The notes beneath the pieces were generated by a model that was not told the origin of the DNA, did no database searches, and saw only the letters and a program-made list of their open reading frames with translations. DNA of 64,000 bases from Peptostreptococcus faecalis (GTDB lineage Bacteria; Bacillota; Clostridia; Peptostreptococcales; Peptostreptococcaceae). Below, piece after piece: positions 36,538 through 45,636 of this stretch. Numbering within the stretch: position 1 is the first letter of the stretch; each line of letters begins with the position of its first letter. A program made the translations under genes and the position numbers. The stretch lies in contig NZ_OERU01000002.1 in the NCBI RefSeq assembly GCF_900240845.1, positions 130,938 through 194,937 of the forward strand, written 5' to 3'.

Positions 36538-37275
36538 ATGAGCAAAATAGCAGCTTTTTTCGATATTGACGGAACTCTATATAGAGATTCTTTGCTAATT
36601 GAGCATTTTAGAAAATTAATTAAATATGAAATAATAGACGAAAAAGAGTGGTCTGATCACTTAAAGGCTACATACATGAACTGGGATAAAAGACAAGGAA
36701 ACTATGATGACTACTTGTATGAAATTTCTGATCAGTATTTAGAAGCTATTAGTGGCCTTAGCAAGTCTAATATGGATTTTGTAAGCGACCAAGTAATAAA
36801 ACTAAAGGCAGACAGAGTATATAAATTCACTAGATCTAGAATTAACTGGCATAAGTCCCAAGGACATACTGTAATATTTATATCAGGATCTCCTGATTTT
36901 TTGGTTAGTAGAATGGCTAAAAAATATGAGGTCACTGATAATATAGGGAGTTCATATATTGTAAAAGATGGTTTACTTACTGGAGAGGTCATTCCAATGT
37001 GGGATTCTAATAGCAAAGATAAGGCTATTGATTCTTTTGTAGAAAAATATGATATAGATATGTTGAAATCTTACGCATATGGAGATACTGCTGGCGATTT
37101 AGCAATGTTAAGAAGAGTTGGACATCCAGTAGCAATTAATCCTTCTAGAGAGTTTCTAAGGCGTATTAAAGAAGATTCTTATCTACGTTCTACAGCTAAG
37201 ATAATAATTGAAAGAAAAGATGTGATTTATCAGGTTAATCCTGACGTAGAACATATTGAAGCAGGCTGTAAATAA
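36538..37275 (+). CDS. HAD-IB family hydrolase (SerB-like)
   Basis: 245 residues. FFDIDGTLYRDSLLIEHF is motif I, VIFISGSPDFLVSRMAKKY is motif II with the subclass IB helix, the Lys follows in SNSKDKAIDSF, and AYGDTAGDLAMLRRVGHPVAINP is motif IV. It resembles phosphoserine phosphatase-like and phospholipid-linked HAD-IB proteins. Substrate unknown. AAGGTGGTG precedes the ATG. Confidence 0.85.
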   Translation: MSKIAAFFDIDGTLYRDSLLIEHFRKLIKYEIIDEKEWSDHLKATYMNWDKRQGNYDDYLYEISDQYLEAISGLSKSNMDFVSDQVIKLKADRVYKFTRSRINWHKSQGHTVIFISGSPDFLVSRMAKKYEVTDNIGSSYIVKDGLLTGEVIPMWDSNSKDKAIDSFVEKYDIDMLKSYAYGDTAGDLAMLRRVGHPVAINPSREFLRRIKEDSYLRSTAKIIIERKDVIYQVNPDVEHIEAGCK

Positions 37276-37331
37276 TTATGGTTTAATAAAGATTTTAACA
37301 GTATATTAAAATCTTAAAGGGGGGTACAAAT

Positions 37332-37742
37332 ATGTCAACTTATAATGATTATACTTATGCTAGAAATTTACTAAATCAAGGCGATTTTAGAAGATGTTAC
37401 GATACATTGAATAATTATACGGATAAAGATTCTGAATGGTATTACCTTAGAGGTGTATCTGCAATGAATTTAGGCTTTTATGAAGAAGGTGAAGACTATA
37501 TAAAAAGAGCAAAATTTATGGAACCTTCTAATCAAGAGTATCAAAATGCATATGATAAATATATAAATTATAGAAATAACTACAATAATAGAGCTCAATA
37601 TTATAACAACAGAAGAAGCAATGGACTAGATAACCCTGGCTGCTGTTGCTGTGGAAGTAACTGTTGTGATACTTGTTGTACACTATGGTGCTGTGACTGT
37701 CTATGTGAATCAATGGGTGGCGATTTAATCAGCTGTTGTTAA
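37332..37742 (+). CDS. TPR protein with 14-cysteine tail
   Basis: 136 residues. Residues 1-75 form two TPR-like helix pairs (ARNLLNQGDFRRCYDTLNN and WYYLRGVSAMNLGFYEEGED). A Tyr/Asn-rich linker (NYRNNYNNRAQYYNNRRSN) follows, then a tail of about 36 residues with 14 cysteines: GCCCCGSNCC, DTCCTLWCCDCLCE and the end GGDLISCC. The tail may bind metal or iron-sulfur, or be lipidated. Similar Cys-rich GGDL-type ends occur, as I recall, on clostridial J-domain proteins. It follows the HAD gene and precedes a membrane protein by 15 bp. A GGGGGG-type site precedes the ATG. Confidence 0.75.
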   Translation: MSTYNDYTYARNLLNQGDFRRCYDTLNNYTDKDSEWYYLRGVSAMNLGFYEEGEDYIKRAKFMEPSNQEYQNAYDKYINYRNNYNNRAQYYNNRRSNGLDNPGCCCCGSNCCDTCCTLWCCDCLCESMGGDLISCC

Positions 37743-37757
37743 CAGGAGCTTAATATT

Positions 37758-38261
37758 ATGAATAGAAATACAGTTGCAAGAAGAGTTTCTATATCTGGGA
37801 TGCTTCTTGCGTTAAATACACTTGTTTTTATATTAGTTAATTATATACCTACAAATACAATTGCTTTTCTAGCTTTAGCTTCTTTTTTCGCAGCTATTGT
37901 GATAATTGAATTTGGATTAAAATACGGATGTATATATACAATTGCTTCTGTTTTAATGGCGTTACTGATTTTGAGTAATAAACTACACTTTTTGACATAT
38001 CTGCTAACTTTTGGCACATATGGAGTCGTAAAAGCTATTATTGAAATGAATTTCAAAAATAGTTTACAACTGTTAGTAAAATTTATATATTCAAGTATAG
38101 CGTTTTTTGTGTTATACTATGTTGCGATAATGTTTATAAAAATTGATTTTAATATTTTATACATACTAGCATTTGAAGTTGCTTTTTTTGTATATGATTT
38201 TGTGTACACTCAATTTATTTATTTTTATAATGATAAATTAAAAAAACGATTTAAATTATAA
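37758..38261 (+). CDS. Multi-helix membrane protein, 167 residues
   Basis: Five to six hydrophobic segments fill the protein after a short basic start (MNRNTVARRVSISGMLLALN). The size and pattern resemble small substrate-binding membrane subunits of ECF transporters or DUF2232-like proteins, but no signature is decisive. CAGGAG precedes the ATG. It is 15 bp after the Cys-tail TPR protein, so the two form an operon. Function unknown. Confidence 0.7.
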   Translation: MNRNTVARRVSISGMLLALNTLVFILVNYIPTNTIAFLALASFFAAIVIIEFGLKYGCIYTIASVLMALLILSNKLHFLTYLLTFGTYGVVKAIIEMNFKNSLQLLVKFIYSSIAFFVLYYVAIMFIKIDFNILYILAFEVAFFVYDFVYTQFIYFYNDKLKKRFKL

Positions 38262-38271
38262 TAATTTAAAC

Positions 38272-38313
38272 AAAAAAAACATCTTTATCCTAACTAAATA
38301 AAGATGTTTTTTT
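38272..38313. terminator. Two-way terminator
   Basis: 10-bp stem ACATCTTTAT/ATAAAGATGT with A-rich and T-rich flanks, between the convergent genes ending at 38261 and 38315. Confidence 0.85.
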
Positions 38314-38314
38314 A

Positions 38315-38920
38315 TTATTTATTTTCTAAGCTATCTGCTATTCGTTCTAATGCATCTGCTATTCTAGTTAAAGAATCATTTATATTTGAATCATCGTCTT
38401 CTTCATCGTAAAATTTAACTTTTAAATCGCTCAATTCATCCATGCCATCATCAAGAAAATCATCCTCTTTAAAAAGTTTCTTTTTATCTAAAAGTTGATC
38501 ATTTTCTTCCATATAGCCATCATCTAAATAATCATCACCCAGCGGTATTTCACTTTGCTCATAGTCTTCTAGATCATCTAATTCTTTTTCATATTCATTT
38601 TCTTCTAAAAAATCTTCCTCAAAAAAATCACTGTCTAAATCATATCCCTTAGTTTTATTTTCATCTTCAAATTCATTATAAATATCTGTTTCTTCTAAAA
38701 AATCTTCTTCTAATAAATTCCTTATACCTTCTTCAGTTTCATCCTTACCAACTGCCTTTAATTCTTCAAGCTTTGGAATCATTCCTGAATCATCTAAATC
38801 ATACCCGAAATCTTCTTCATCTATGTCTTCCTTCATAGCTTTCTTGCCTATGTCTTTTATAGCCCTAGTCTTTTCTAAATCTTCTTCAAATTCCAATAAT
38901 TTCTTGTCTTTTTTATACAT
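38315..38920 (-). CDS. Highly acidic repeat protein, 201 residues
   Basis: Very rich in Asp and Glu. A motif (E/K)(E/D)DFL(E/D)(E/D) recurs: EEDFLEETD, EEDFLEENE and KEDDFLDDG. The C-terminus has a repeated amphipathic unit (RIADALE, RIADSLE) that should form a helix or coiled coil. There is no signal or membrane segment. It could be a scaffold or a nucleic-acid mimic, but nothing proves that. An AGAGGTG site precedes the ATG. Not recognised. Confidence 0.7.
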   Translation of the reverse strand: MYKKDKKLLEFEEDLEKTRAIKDIGKKAMKEDIDEEDFGYDLDDSGMIPKLEELKAVGKDETEEGIRNLLEEDFLEETDIYNEFEDENKTKGYDLDSDFFEEDFLEENEYEKELDDLEDYEQSEIPLGDDYLDDGYMEENDQLLDKKKLFKEDDFLDDGMDELSDLKVKFYDEEDDDSNINDSLTRIADALERIADSLENK

Positions 38921-39264
38921 GAAAACACCTCTTTAATACTAATTTAGAACAGATACTCACTACTATATTATACAACAGTTTTTATTTCTTATCCACAGCT
39001 TAGATAAATATAATTTTTTTTAATTAAAAAATAATCTCAAAGTACTTCCATTAAACTTTTGACTATACTATACTCTTTTAAAATATTTTATTGTATAATT
39101 TATTATATATACATTTATAGAAGATGAATTGTTATATGATTTTGCCATAAAATATATAAGTAAATACTTAAGGTATTATTTAAAATAAACAATTTTATGT
39201 ATAAATTTAAATATTGATAGGAGGTAAGTGTAGTTTTATTTTTATCGAAATTACACGTGATTTT

Positions 39265-40167
39265 ATGAACTGTGCCGTAATAGATATAGGAGCGAATACA
39301 ATACGTTTAAGTATTTTTGCCATAGATAAATCTCTTCCAGTTCTGCTTTTTAATAAAAAGCAAACTGCTGGTCTAGCAAACTACAATGATGATGGATATT
39401 TAAATAAAGCAGGTATCGAAACATTAATATCTGTACTTGAAAAATACAAAAATATTTTGTCATATTATCCAGTTGATCAAACTTTTGTTTTTGCAACTGC
39501 ATCACTTAGAAATGTAATAAACTCTTCTTCAATTATAAAAAAAGTGAAAAATGAGTTAAAATTAAAAATAGATTTACTGGATTCTCAAGAAGAAGCAAAT
39601 CTAGGTTTTTTAGGAATATCTACGTCTTTTCATCACCTTAAAACCGGAATGAGTGTTGATATTGGTGGTGGTTCTACAGAAATAGTACTTTTTAAAGATA
39701 AAGAAATCAGAGTTGTCTTTGGTATTGATGAGGGTTGTCTTTCTCTCCATAAAAAGTTTTGTAATGGTGTAATACCTGAAAAAGACGAGATCTTGAAAAT
39801 GACATCTTATATTGAAGATAAAACATGGGGATTTGGAGATAGTACAGGAGAAATAGATACCATTTCTGGAATAGGTGGTACTATACGATCCGTTGGAAAA
39901 GTACTAAAAGAATTAGATCTAGCTGATAACAAAAGATGCTACGATATTGTATCCATGAATAAATTATACCATATGCTTTTAGAAAAAGATTCTGAAGCAT
40001 ATGACGCTTTATTGAAAGTGGTTCCTGATAGATCCCATACATTACTTTGTGGTCTTGTAATTTTAAAAAGAATTTGTGAATTATTCGATATCAAGCAAGT
40101 GAATGCTTCAAGCTACGGATTGAGAGAAGGTTATGTAATAAATCAGTTGAATGAATGCGATAAATAA
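39265..40167 (+). CDS. ppx: Ppx/GppA family phosphatase (exopolyphosphatase)
   Basis: 300 residues from ATG 39265. Ppx signatures: NCAVIDIGANTIRLSIF (ASKHA phosphate 1 loop), ATASLRNVINS, LDSQEEANLGFLGI, and MSVDIGGGSTEIVLFKDKE. TISGIGGTIRSVGK is near the end. The enzyme removes terminal phosphate from polyphosphate or pppGpp. ppk follows by 44 bp, the classical pair. The start is awkward: GGAGG at 39220-39224 lies 40 nt before the ATG, and the upstream in-frame TTG (39214) would include the ribosome site itself. The homology starts at the ATG. Confidence 0.88.
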   Translation: MNCAVIDIGANTIRLSIFAIDKSLPVLLFNKKQTAGLANYNDDGYLNKAGIETLISVLEKYKNILSYYPVDQTFVFATASLRNVINSSSIIKKVKNELKLKIDLLDSQEEANLGFLGISTSFHHLKTGMSVDIGGGSTEIVLFKDKEIRVVFGIDEGCLSLHKKFCNGVIPEKDEILKMTSYIEDKTWGFGDSTGEIDTISGIGGTIRSVGKVLKELDLADNKRCYDIVSMNKLYHMLLEKDSEAYDALLKVVPDRSHTLLCGLVILKRICELFDIKQVNASSYGLREGYVINQLNECDK

Positions 40168-40211
40168 ATTTTACAATAAAGTAAATTACTTAAAAATGGA
40201 GGTTGTTGAAT

Positions 40212-42341
40212 ATGTCTGAAAAAATAAAACCAGAATATATGCAAAATAGAGAAGTTTCCTGGCTTCGATTTAATGACAGAGTTCTAGCTGAAGCCGACCA
40301 AGAAGATGTTGAAGTGTATGAGCGATACAAATTTGTAAGTATATTTACCAGCAACCTCGATGAATTCTTTATGATTAGAATTGGTAGTTTGCATGACTTA
40401 TCACTTTTAAAAAAGCCACATCCTGACTCAAAAACAGGCATGTTGCCACAAGAACAGATAAACGAAGTTCTAAATATGCTACCAAAAATGTATAGCAGAA
40501 AAGATGAGTTATACAAAAAAATCACCAGAGAATTAAGCACATATAATATAAATGAATACAATTTTTTACAATTAAACTCAAAACAAAAAAAATACGTACA
40601 CGACTATTATCTTGAAAATATAAAACCAATTTTGTCTCCTCAAATAATTGATAAACAGCATCCATTTCCTTTTCTGGAAAATCTTGCTTTAAATATTTTT
40701 ATTGAATTTGAAAGAGAAGAAAAAACATACTTTGGAGTTGTTCCGATTCCAGATACTATTAAAAAATTCCTTCTTTTTCCTGGAGAATCGATAGACTTTA
40801 TACTACCAGAAAAAATAATATATCATTACGTAGATAACTTATTTGAAGGCTATAGCGTAAAGTCAAAAGCCATCATTTGTGTTACAAGAAATTTTGATTT
40901 AGATGCAGATGCAGAATTTGAAGATGAGCTTGAAGATTATAAAGATAAGATGAAGATGGTTTTAAAGAAAAGAAAAAGACAGGCTGCTGTAAGACTTGAG
41001 TCAAATCAAAAGCTTACAAAAAATATGAAAAATTTCTTACTTGAAAACTTAGAATTAAGTAATGAATCTTACTTTTTTGTAGACTCACCTTTAAAGATGA
41101 AGTATGTACATGAACTATTAGATATAATTCCTTCTGCTAAAAAAGAAAAAATATTGTATCCTAAGTTCTACCCTTACTACCTCAACTTTCCAAAGAGCAA
41201 TAGCCTTATAGATAAATTTGAAAAAAAAGATCTTCTGTTGTCATATCCATATGATGATATGCAAACTTTTATAGATTTATTAAAAGAAGCTGCTTATGAC
41301 AGCAGAGTTTTATCAATAAAAATAACAATTTACAGGCTTGCAAAAAACTCGCAGATAGCAAAATATCTTAGTAGAGCTGCCGAAAATGGAAAAGATGTAA
41401 CTGTCTTTATGGAGCTAAAAGCTAGATTTGATGAAGAGAATAATATCAACTATGCTAATATTTTATACCAAGCTGGATGTAAGATAATATACGGATTTGA
41501 ACGCTTTAAAGTTCACTCAAAAGTTCTGCAAATTACATATAAAAACAAGCGAGATGAATATATGTACATAACTCAAATTGGTACAGGTAATTACAATGAA
41601 TCTACTTCAGAAATATATGCTGATTTTTCACTAATTACCGGAAATAGGGAAATCGGACTAGATACTCTAGACTTTTTTAATCATATGTCTGTAGGCAACC
41701 TAAATGGAAAATACGAACATCTTGTTCAATCTCCATCTTCTTTAAAAGACAAATTTTTAAAATTGATTGATGAAGAGATAAAAAAAGGAGATGATGGATT
41801 CTTATTTTTCAAAATGAATTCTTTTACAGATAAAGACTTTATACAAAAAATATCTGAGGCCTCTCAAAATGGTGTTAAAGTATATTTAATAATACGTGGA
41901 ATTTGTTGTATTTTGCCTAATGTTAAAGGATATACTGATAATGTAGAGGTTCGATCTATTGTAGGAAGATTTCTTGAACATGCAAGAGTATTCCAGTTTG
42001 GAAAAGGAAATGATGCTAAACTATATATTGGATCAGCAGATTTAATGACAAGAAACACTGAACAAAGGGTTGAAATAGCCTGTCCAGTACTGGATGAAGA
42101 TATACAAAAAGTAATACAAAATTATATTTCAAAACAATTACATGATAACGTAAAAGGTAGAATAATGAATTCTAATGGTGAGTTCGAATTTGTCGTAGAT
42201 AATAATGATAAGTTTTCTTCACAAGATTATTTCATACAACAAGCTGTTGAAAAAAGAAATATCCAACTTGACAAGAGCAATTTAAATGAAAATAAAAAAA
42301 TATTTTCTATGGATAAACTAAGAAGTTTTTTCAAAAAATAA
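40212..42341 (+). CDS. ppk1: Polyphosphate kinase
   Basis: 709 residues, full-length PPK1. The N-terminal QNREVSWLRFNDRVLAEA, SIFTSNLDEFFMIRIG and ISPQIIDKQHPFPFL-like text is standard. The phospholipase D-like C-terminal halves hold the two histidines: FKVHSKVLQ, the phosphorylated His, and RFLEHARVFQFG. It makes polyphosphate from ATP, reversibly. ATG 40212 follows GGAGG by 9 nt; a TTG three codons earlier is too close to it. Ppx and Ppk control the polyphosphate pool. Confidence 0.97.
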   Translation: MSEKIKPEYMQNREVSWLRFNDRVLAEADQEDVEVYERYKFVSIFTSNLDEFFMIRIGSLHDLSLLKKPHPDSKTGMLPQEQINEVLNMLPKMYSRKDELYKKITRELSTYNINEYNFLQLNSKQKKYVHDYYLENIKPILSPQIIDKQHPFPFLENLALNIFIEFEREEKTYFGVVPIPDTIKKFLLFPGESIDFILPEKIIYHYVDNLFEGYSVKSKAIICVTRNFDLDADAEFEDELEDYKDKMKMVLKKRKRQAAVRLESNQKLTKNMKNFLLENLELSNESYFFVDSPLKMKYVHELLDIIPSAKKEKILYPKFYPYYLNFPKSNSLIDKFEKKDLLLSYPYDDMQTFIDLLKEAAYDSRVLSIKITIYRLAKNSQIAKYLSRAAENGKDVTVFMELKARFDEENNINYANILYQAGCKIIYGFERFKVHSKVLQITYKNKRDEYMYITQIGTGNYNESTSEIYADFSLITGNREIGLDTLDFFNHMSVGNLNGKYEHLVQSPSSLKDKFLKLIDEEIKKGDDGFLFFKMNSFTDKDFIQKISEASQNGVKVYLIIRGICCILPNVKGYTDNVEVRSIVGRFLEHARVFQFGKGNDAKLYIGSADLMTRNTEQRVEIACPVLDEDIQKVIQNYISKQLHDNVKGRIMNSNGEFEFVVDNNDKFSSQDYFIQQAVEKRNIQLDKSNLNENKKIFSMDKLRSFFKK

Positions 42342-42389
42342 CTAGTTATAAATACTTAATTGAAATTAAATATTTTTTATTAATCAGTA

Positions 42390-42448
42390 AACAAACTATA
42401 AAAAACTCCTCTAAACATAATCATTAGAGGAGTTTTTTATAGTTTGTT
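42390..42448. terminator. Two-way terminator, 25-bp perfect stem
   Basis: Arms 42390-42414 and 42424-42448 are exact complements, with AAAAAACTCCTC/GAGGAGTTTTTT in the core. Shared by ppk and the convergent CWB2 gene. Confidence 0.92.
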
Positions 42449-42452
42449 AAAT

Positions 42453-45056
42453 TTATTTTCCTATAGGTGTTGATATTCTATCAAGTCTTTGAGATATCTT
42501 TACTGCTGTAGAGTATCTATCAGCTCCTGATATTCTTTCTTTATTAGTAACTTTTAGTCCGTCATATATTGACTTAGACACTGAATTTTCTCCTCCACCT
42601 ACAAGTATGCTATCTACCTTCCAATCAGCTATATCTTTTGCTGTAATGTCAGTTAGTTTATCTGGTCTTGTTAAGTGAATTGGGCACTTGAACTTAGCTG
42701 CTAGTGAGTTGATTGTGATTCCATCTGGGAAGTCAGTTCCATCTACTAGTATCATATCAGTCATATTTCCTGTAAGTGCTCTTACTTCTTTTCCTATTAG
42801 TGAAGCTGTTTCATATCTGTCTGCTCCACCTATTCTAGATACTGAAGATATCTTTAAATCAGCGTCTAATCTATCTTGTATGCTCTTTGCAACTGAATTT
42901 GTACTTCCACCGATTACTATATTATTTAGATTCCAGTCCTTTATTACATTTTCAGTTGTAGTTGTAAGCTTGTTAGGATTTGTAATTAAAATTGGTACTC
43001 TCTTTTGAGTTGCAAGAGCTGATATTGTAATTACGTCAGGGAAGTTAGTTCCATCGACTAACATCGCACCATCAGTTTTACCTGTCAAAGCTCTAACTTG
43101 TTTTCCAATTTCTTTTGCAGTTTCGTATCTGTCAGTTCCAGCGTATCTAACTATATTAAAGTCTTTTAATTGTTCTTCAACTTTCTTAGATACTGAATCC
43201 AATCCACCAGATATTATTACATCCCCTGTTCCACGTCTTTTTAGCTCGTTTAATGTTTCAGTAGAAATGCTGTCTGTTCCAGTTAGAAGTATTGGACAAT
43301 CTTTTTCATTAGCAAGTACTGTAGCTGTTAGAACATCAGTATATTTTGTTCCGTTTGCAAGTACTGCTGTAGTCTTCTTTGTTGGAGGTGTAACTGTTCC
43401 TCCTCCCCCGTTGTTTCCACCATTATTTCCATCATCTTTGATATATATGAGAGTTATTGTCTGTTCTTTATCTTTTAGATATTTTCCAGTTAATGAACCA
43501 CCATTTGCAACTTCCTTGAATTTATATCCATCAATTTCTGGTGGTGAGATTTTAAAGTCATCACCTTCATTACCTTTTAAAACATCAGTATTTTTTATTT
43601 CTTTTCCATTTTCATCTAAATATTTTATATTTATATTATTTGATAAGAAATTTATTTGAGGATTGCCTAGTATAAAATACATGTGGTATCCACTTTCTGA
43701 ATCATATAAGCCAGAGCCTTCAAATAGATCGGACTGAATTATTGCTGGATAAGTAGAATTTCTTACTCCTCCATATGCAAATTTTTTATTCGAAAAAATA
43801 TCTTTTAGGGTACTATTTAGTGTTTCATCATTTTCATCTACTAAAAGAGCCTTATCCTCATGCCCACCATTTTTATCATATATAGGTAATTTAATATTTC
43901 TATCTAATTTAAATTCGCCATTTCCAACATTTTTATATACTGCGATTGGTTTTCCTATATTATTATGTGGTCCATAATATCCTGCGTTATATGCATCTAA
44001 TGTTTCTGTATTAGAGTTATCTGGATCATAGAAAAGGTAATATCCAATGTTAGAGGAATTTTGCTCTGATGATTCATTTTCAAAGAATACTATATATGGC
44101 AAAGATTCAGTGAAATTTTTATAAGCTTTTATAGTCTTCTCTTCTCCAGTTGGAGCAACTGCTTTGATATCTTTTGATTTTATAATAGTATAATCATCAG
44201 GATCAGAGAAAATAGGATACCTACCACCCGACATAAGATTTATATAAGCATTTTGGTCAGGATTATCTCTAACTGATTTTTTTATTAAAGTTATAGGGGC
44301 ATATAAATCAAAGTTATAATAAGAATCTCTTCCATCCAGCTGATCAGGTAGAAGTCTTGACATTCCACCGAAGTATGTGTAGTCAAATTTTTCTTCAAAA
44401 TAGTCATAAAATGATTTTCCATTACTATCTTTTTTCATAAGATGTAGATAGTTTCTTTCTACAACATTAGACAATTGTAAAGTTGCATTATTATTTGATG
44501 TATCTATTAATTTAGCCCACTCCCAATAATTGTTTGACATAAAATCATATTTTTCATGATATAGATCAATTTGTTTTTGAGTAACGCCTGATTTTAATTC
44601 TTGATTTTCACCTTTATAATTTTTTCTAGTTTCTTTTTCTACTGGTTTATCAGAAAAAATTTCATATGACCAAGTACCATTTAAAACTATGTTGATATAT
44701 TCCTTTTCATTTATAGATTTTATAGTTTCATGAGTGACTTCTTTTGAAAAATCTATTTCCGACTCTTCAAGATACTCAATATTGGAAATATCAAAATGCT
44801 CCGAGTAACCAGTCTCAGCAAGCATGTTTAATAGCGCTTTTAGGTAATGACTTTTATTAATCTCACTCAGTATTCTATCTACTTCTTCAGAAGAAATTCC
44901 ATTTATAGAACCATCTTCTGTTTTTGTAATAGATTCATTTATTTCTGTATTATTATTTTTATCTGTTTCTTGAGCAAAAATTTTGTTATTAATGGAAAAT
45001 ATAAGCGTAGTACACATCAATGTCAAGGCAAATGTTTTCATTCTTCGTATACTCAT
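42453..45056 (-). CDS. CWB2-anchored surface protein with MucBP-like domain
   Basis: 867 residues. Signal peptide (MKTFALTLMCTTLIFSINNKIFAQ) at the N-terminus. Residues about 30-470 form an unassigned exported region. About 472-545 looks like a MucBP-type beta domain (INIKYLDENGKEIKN ... ITLIYI). A Gly-rich linker (GNNGGGGTVTPP) precedes three CWB2 repeats to the end, with the signature RYAGTDRYETAKEIG, RIGGADRYETASLIG and RISGADRYSTAVKIS. It is exported and held to anionic wall polymer; a role in adhesion or the surface layer is likely. AAAGGAGG precedes the ATG. Its CWB2 DNA resembles that at 1-160. Confidence 0.9.
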   Translation of the reverse strand: MSIRRMKTFALTLMCTTLIFSINNKIFAQETDKNNNTEINESITKTEDGSINGISSEEVDRILSEINKSHYLKALLNMLAETGYSEHFDISNIEYLEESEIDFSKEVTHETIKSINEKEYINIVLNGTWSYEIFSDKPVEKETRKNYKGENQELKSGVTQKQIDLYHEKYDFMSNNYWEWAKLIDTSNNNATLQLSNVVERNYLHLMKKDSNGKSFYDYFEEKFDYTYFGGMSRLLPDQLDGRDSYYNFDLYAPITLIKKSVRDNPDQNAYINLMSGGRYPIFSDPDDYTIIKSKDIKAVAPTGEEKTIKAYKNFTESLPYIVFFENESSEQNSSNIGYYLFYDPDNSNTETLDAYNAGYYGPHNNIGKPIAVYKNVGNGEFKLDRNIKLPIYDKNGGHEDKALLVDENDETLNSTLKDIFSNKKFAYGGVRNSTYPAIIQSDLFEGSGLYDSESGYHMYFILGNPQINFLSNNINIKYLDENGKEIKNTDVLKGNEGDDFKISPPEIDGYKFKEVANGGSLTGKYLKDKEQTITLIYIKDDGNNGGNNGGGGTVTPPTKKTTAVLANGTKYTDVLTATVLANEKDCPILLTGTDSISTETLNELKRRGTGDVIISGGLDSVSKKVEEQLKDFNIVRYAGTDRYETAKEIGKQVRALTGKTDGAMLVDGTNFPDVITISALATQKRVPILITNPNKLTTTTENVIKDWNLNNIVIGGSTNSVAKSIQDRLDADLKISSVSRIGGADRYETASLIGKEVRALTGNMTDMILVDGTDFPDGITINSLAAKFKCPIHLTRPDKLTDITAKDIADWKVDSILVGGGENSVSKSIYDGLKVTNKERISGADRYSTAVKISQRLDRISTPIGK

Positions 45057-45636
45057 ATTTTAACCTCCTTTAATTTTTAAAAATAAATATTTATGAAGTA
45101 TTTAAGCATTAGAACATTATTATTATTTCTATTTAAGTTATCACGATAAAAATCAATTTATAAATTTAGTATTTGCATTGAATATATACGGTGAAAACTT
45201 ATAGAATTAAGTATATATTTTTTGATAATAAATGTTATATATAAATAGTCCATACAACAAGATGTTATAATAGTATATTTATATCACAAAATATGGATTA
45301 TAAACACGTATAGGAATTTTGTTGTAAATATAAAGCGATATTTATATATATTTTATATTATGATATTTATATATAAATGTACTATTGAAAGAACTGTTAT
45401 TTTGTTTTTTTACAAAAGATTATATAATAAAAAATATATCGTTTTCACTTTTATATATTTTATTATAAAAAGAAAAATATAAGAAATAACATATAAAAAT
45501 AATACTATTTTTGATATTGATGAATAAAAATAAAAAAAGTTTCATTTTGTTTTATATTGTGTTACAATTAATAAAGATTATCGGTATTCTAAAACAATAA
45601 AAATCAATTAATAATTAGCAAAAGGAGCAGTTACAA
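45057..45636. promoter_or_regulatory. Divergent 580-bp region between two CWB2 genes
   Basis: Very AT-rich and with no gene. A 14-bp direct repeat, gatatttatatata, lies at 45337-45350 and 45362-45375. TTCATT...TACAAT with 16-bp spacing (45541-45568) may be the promoter of the plus-strand CWB2 gene. Its length suggests more regulation than a simple pair of promoters. Confidence 0.4.
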
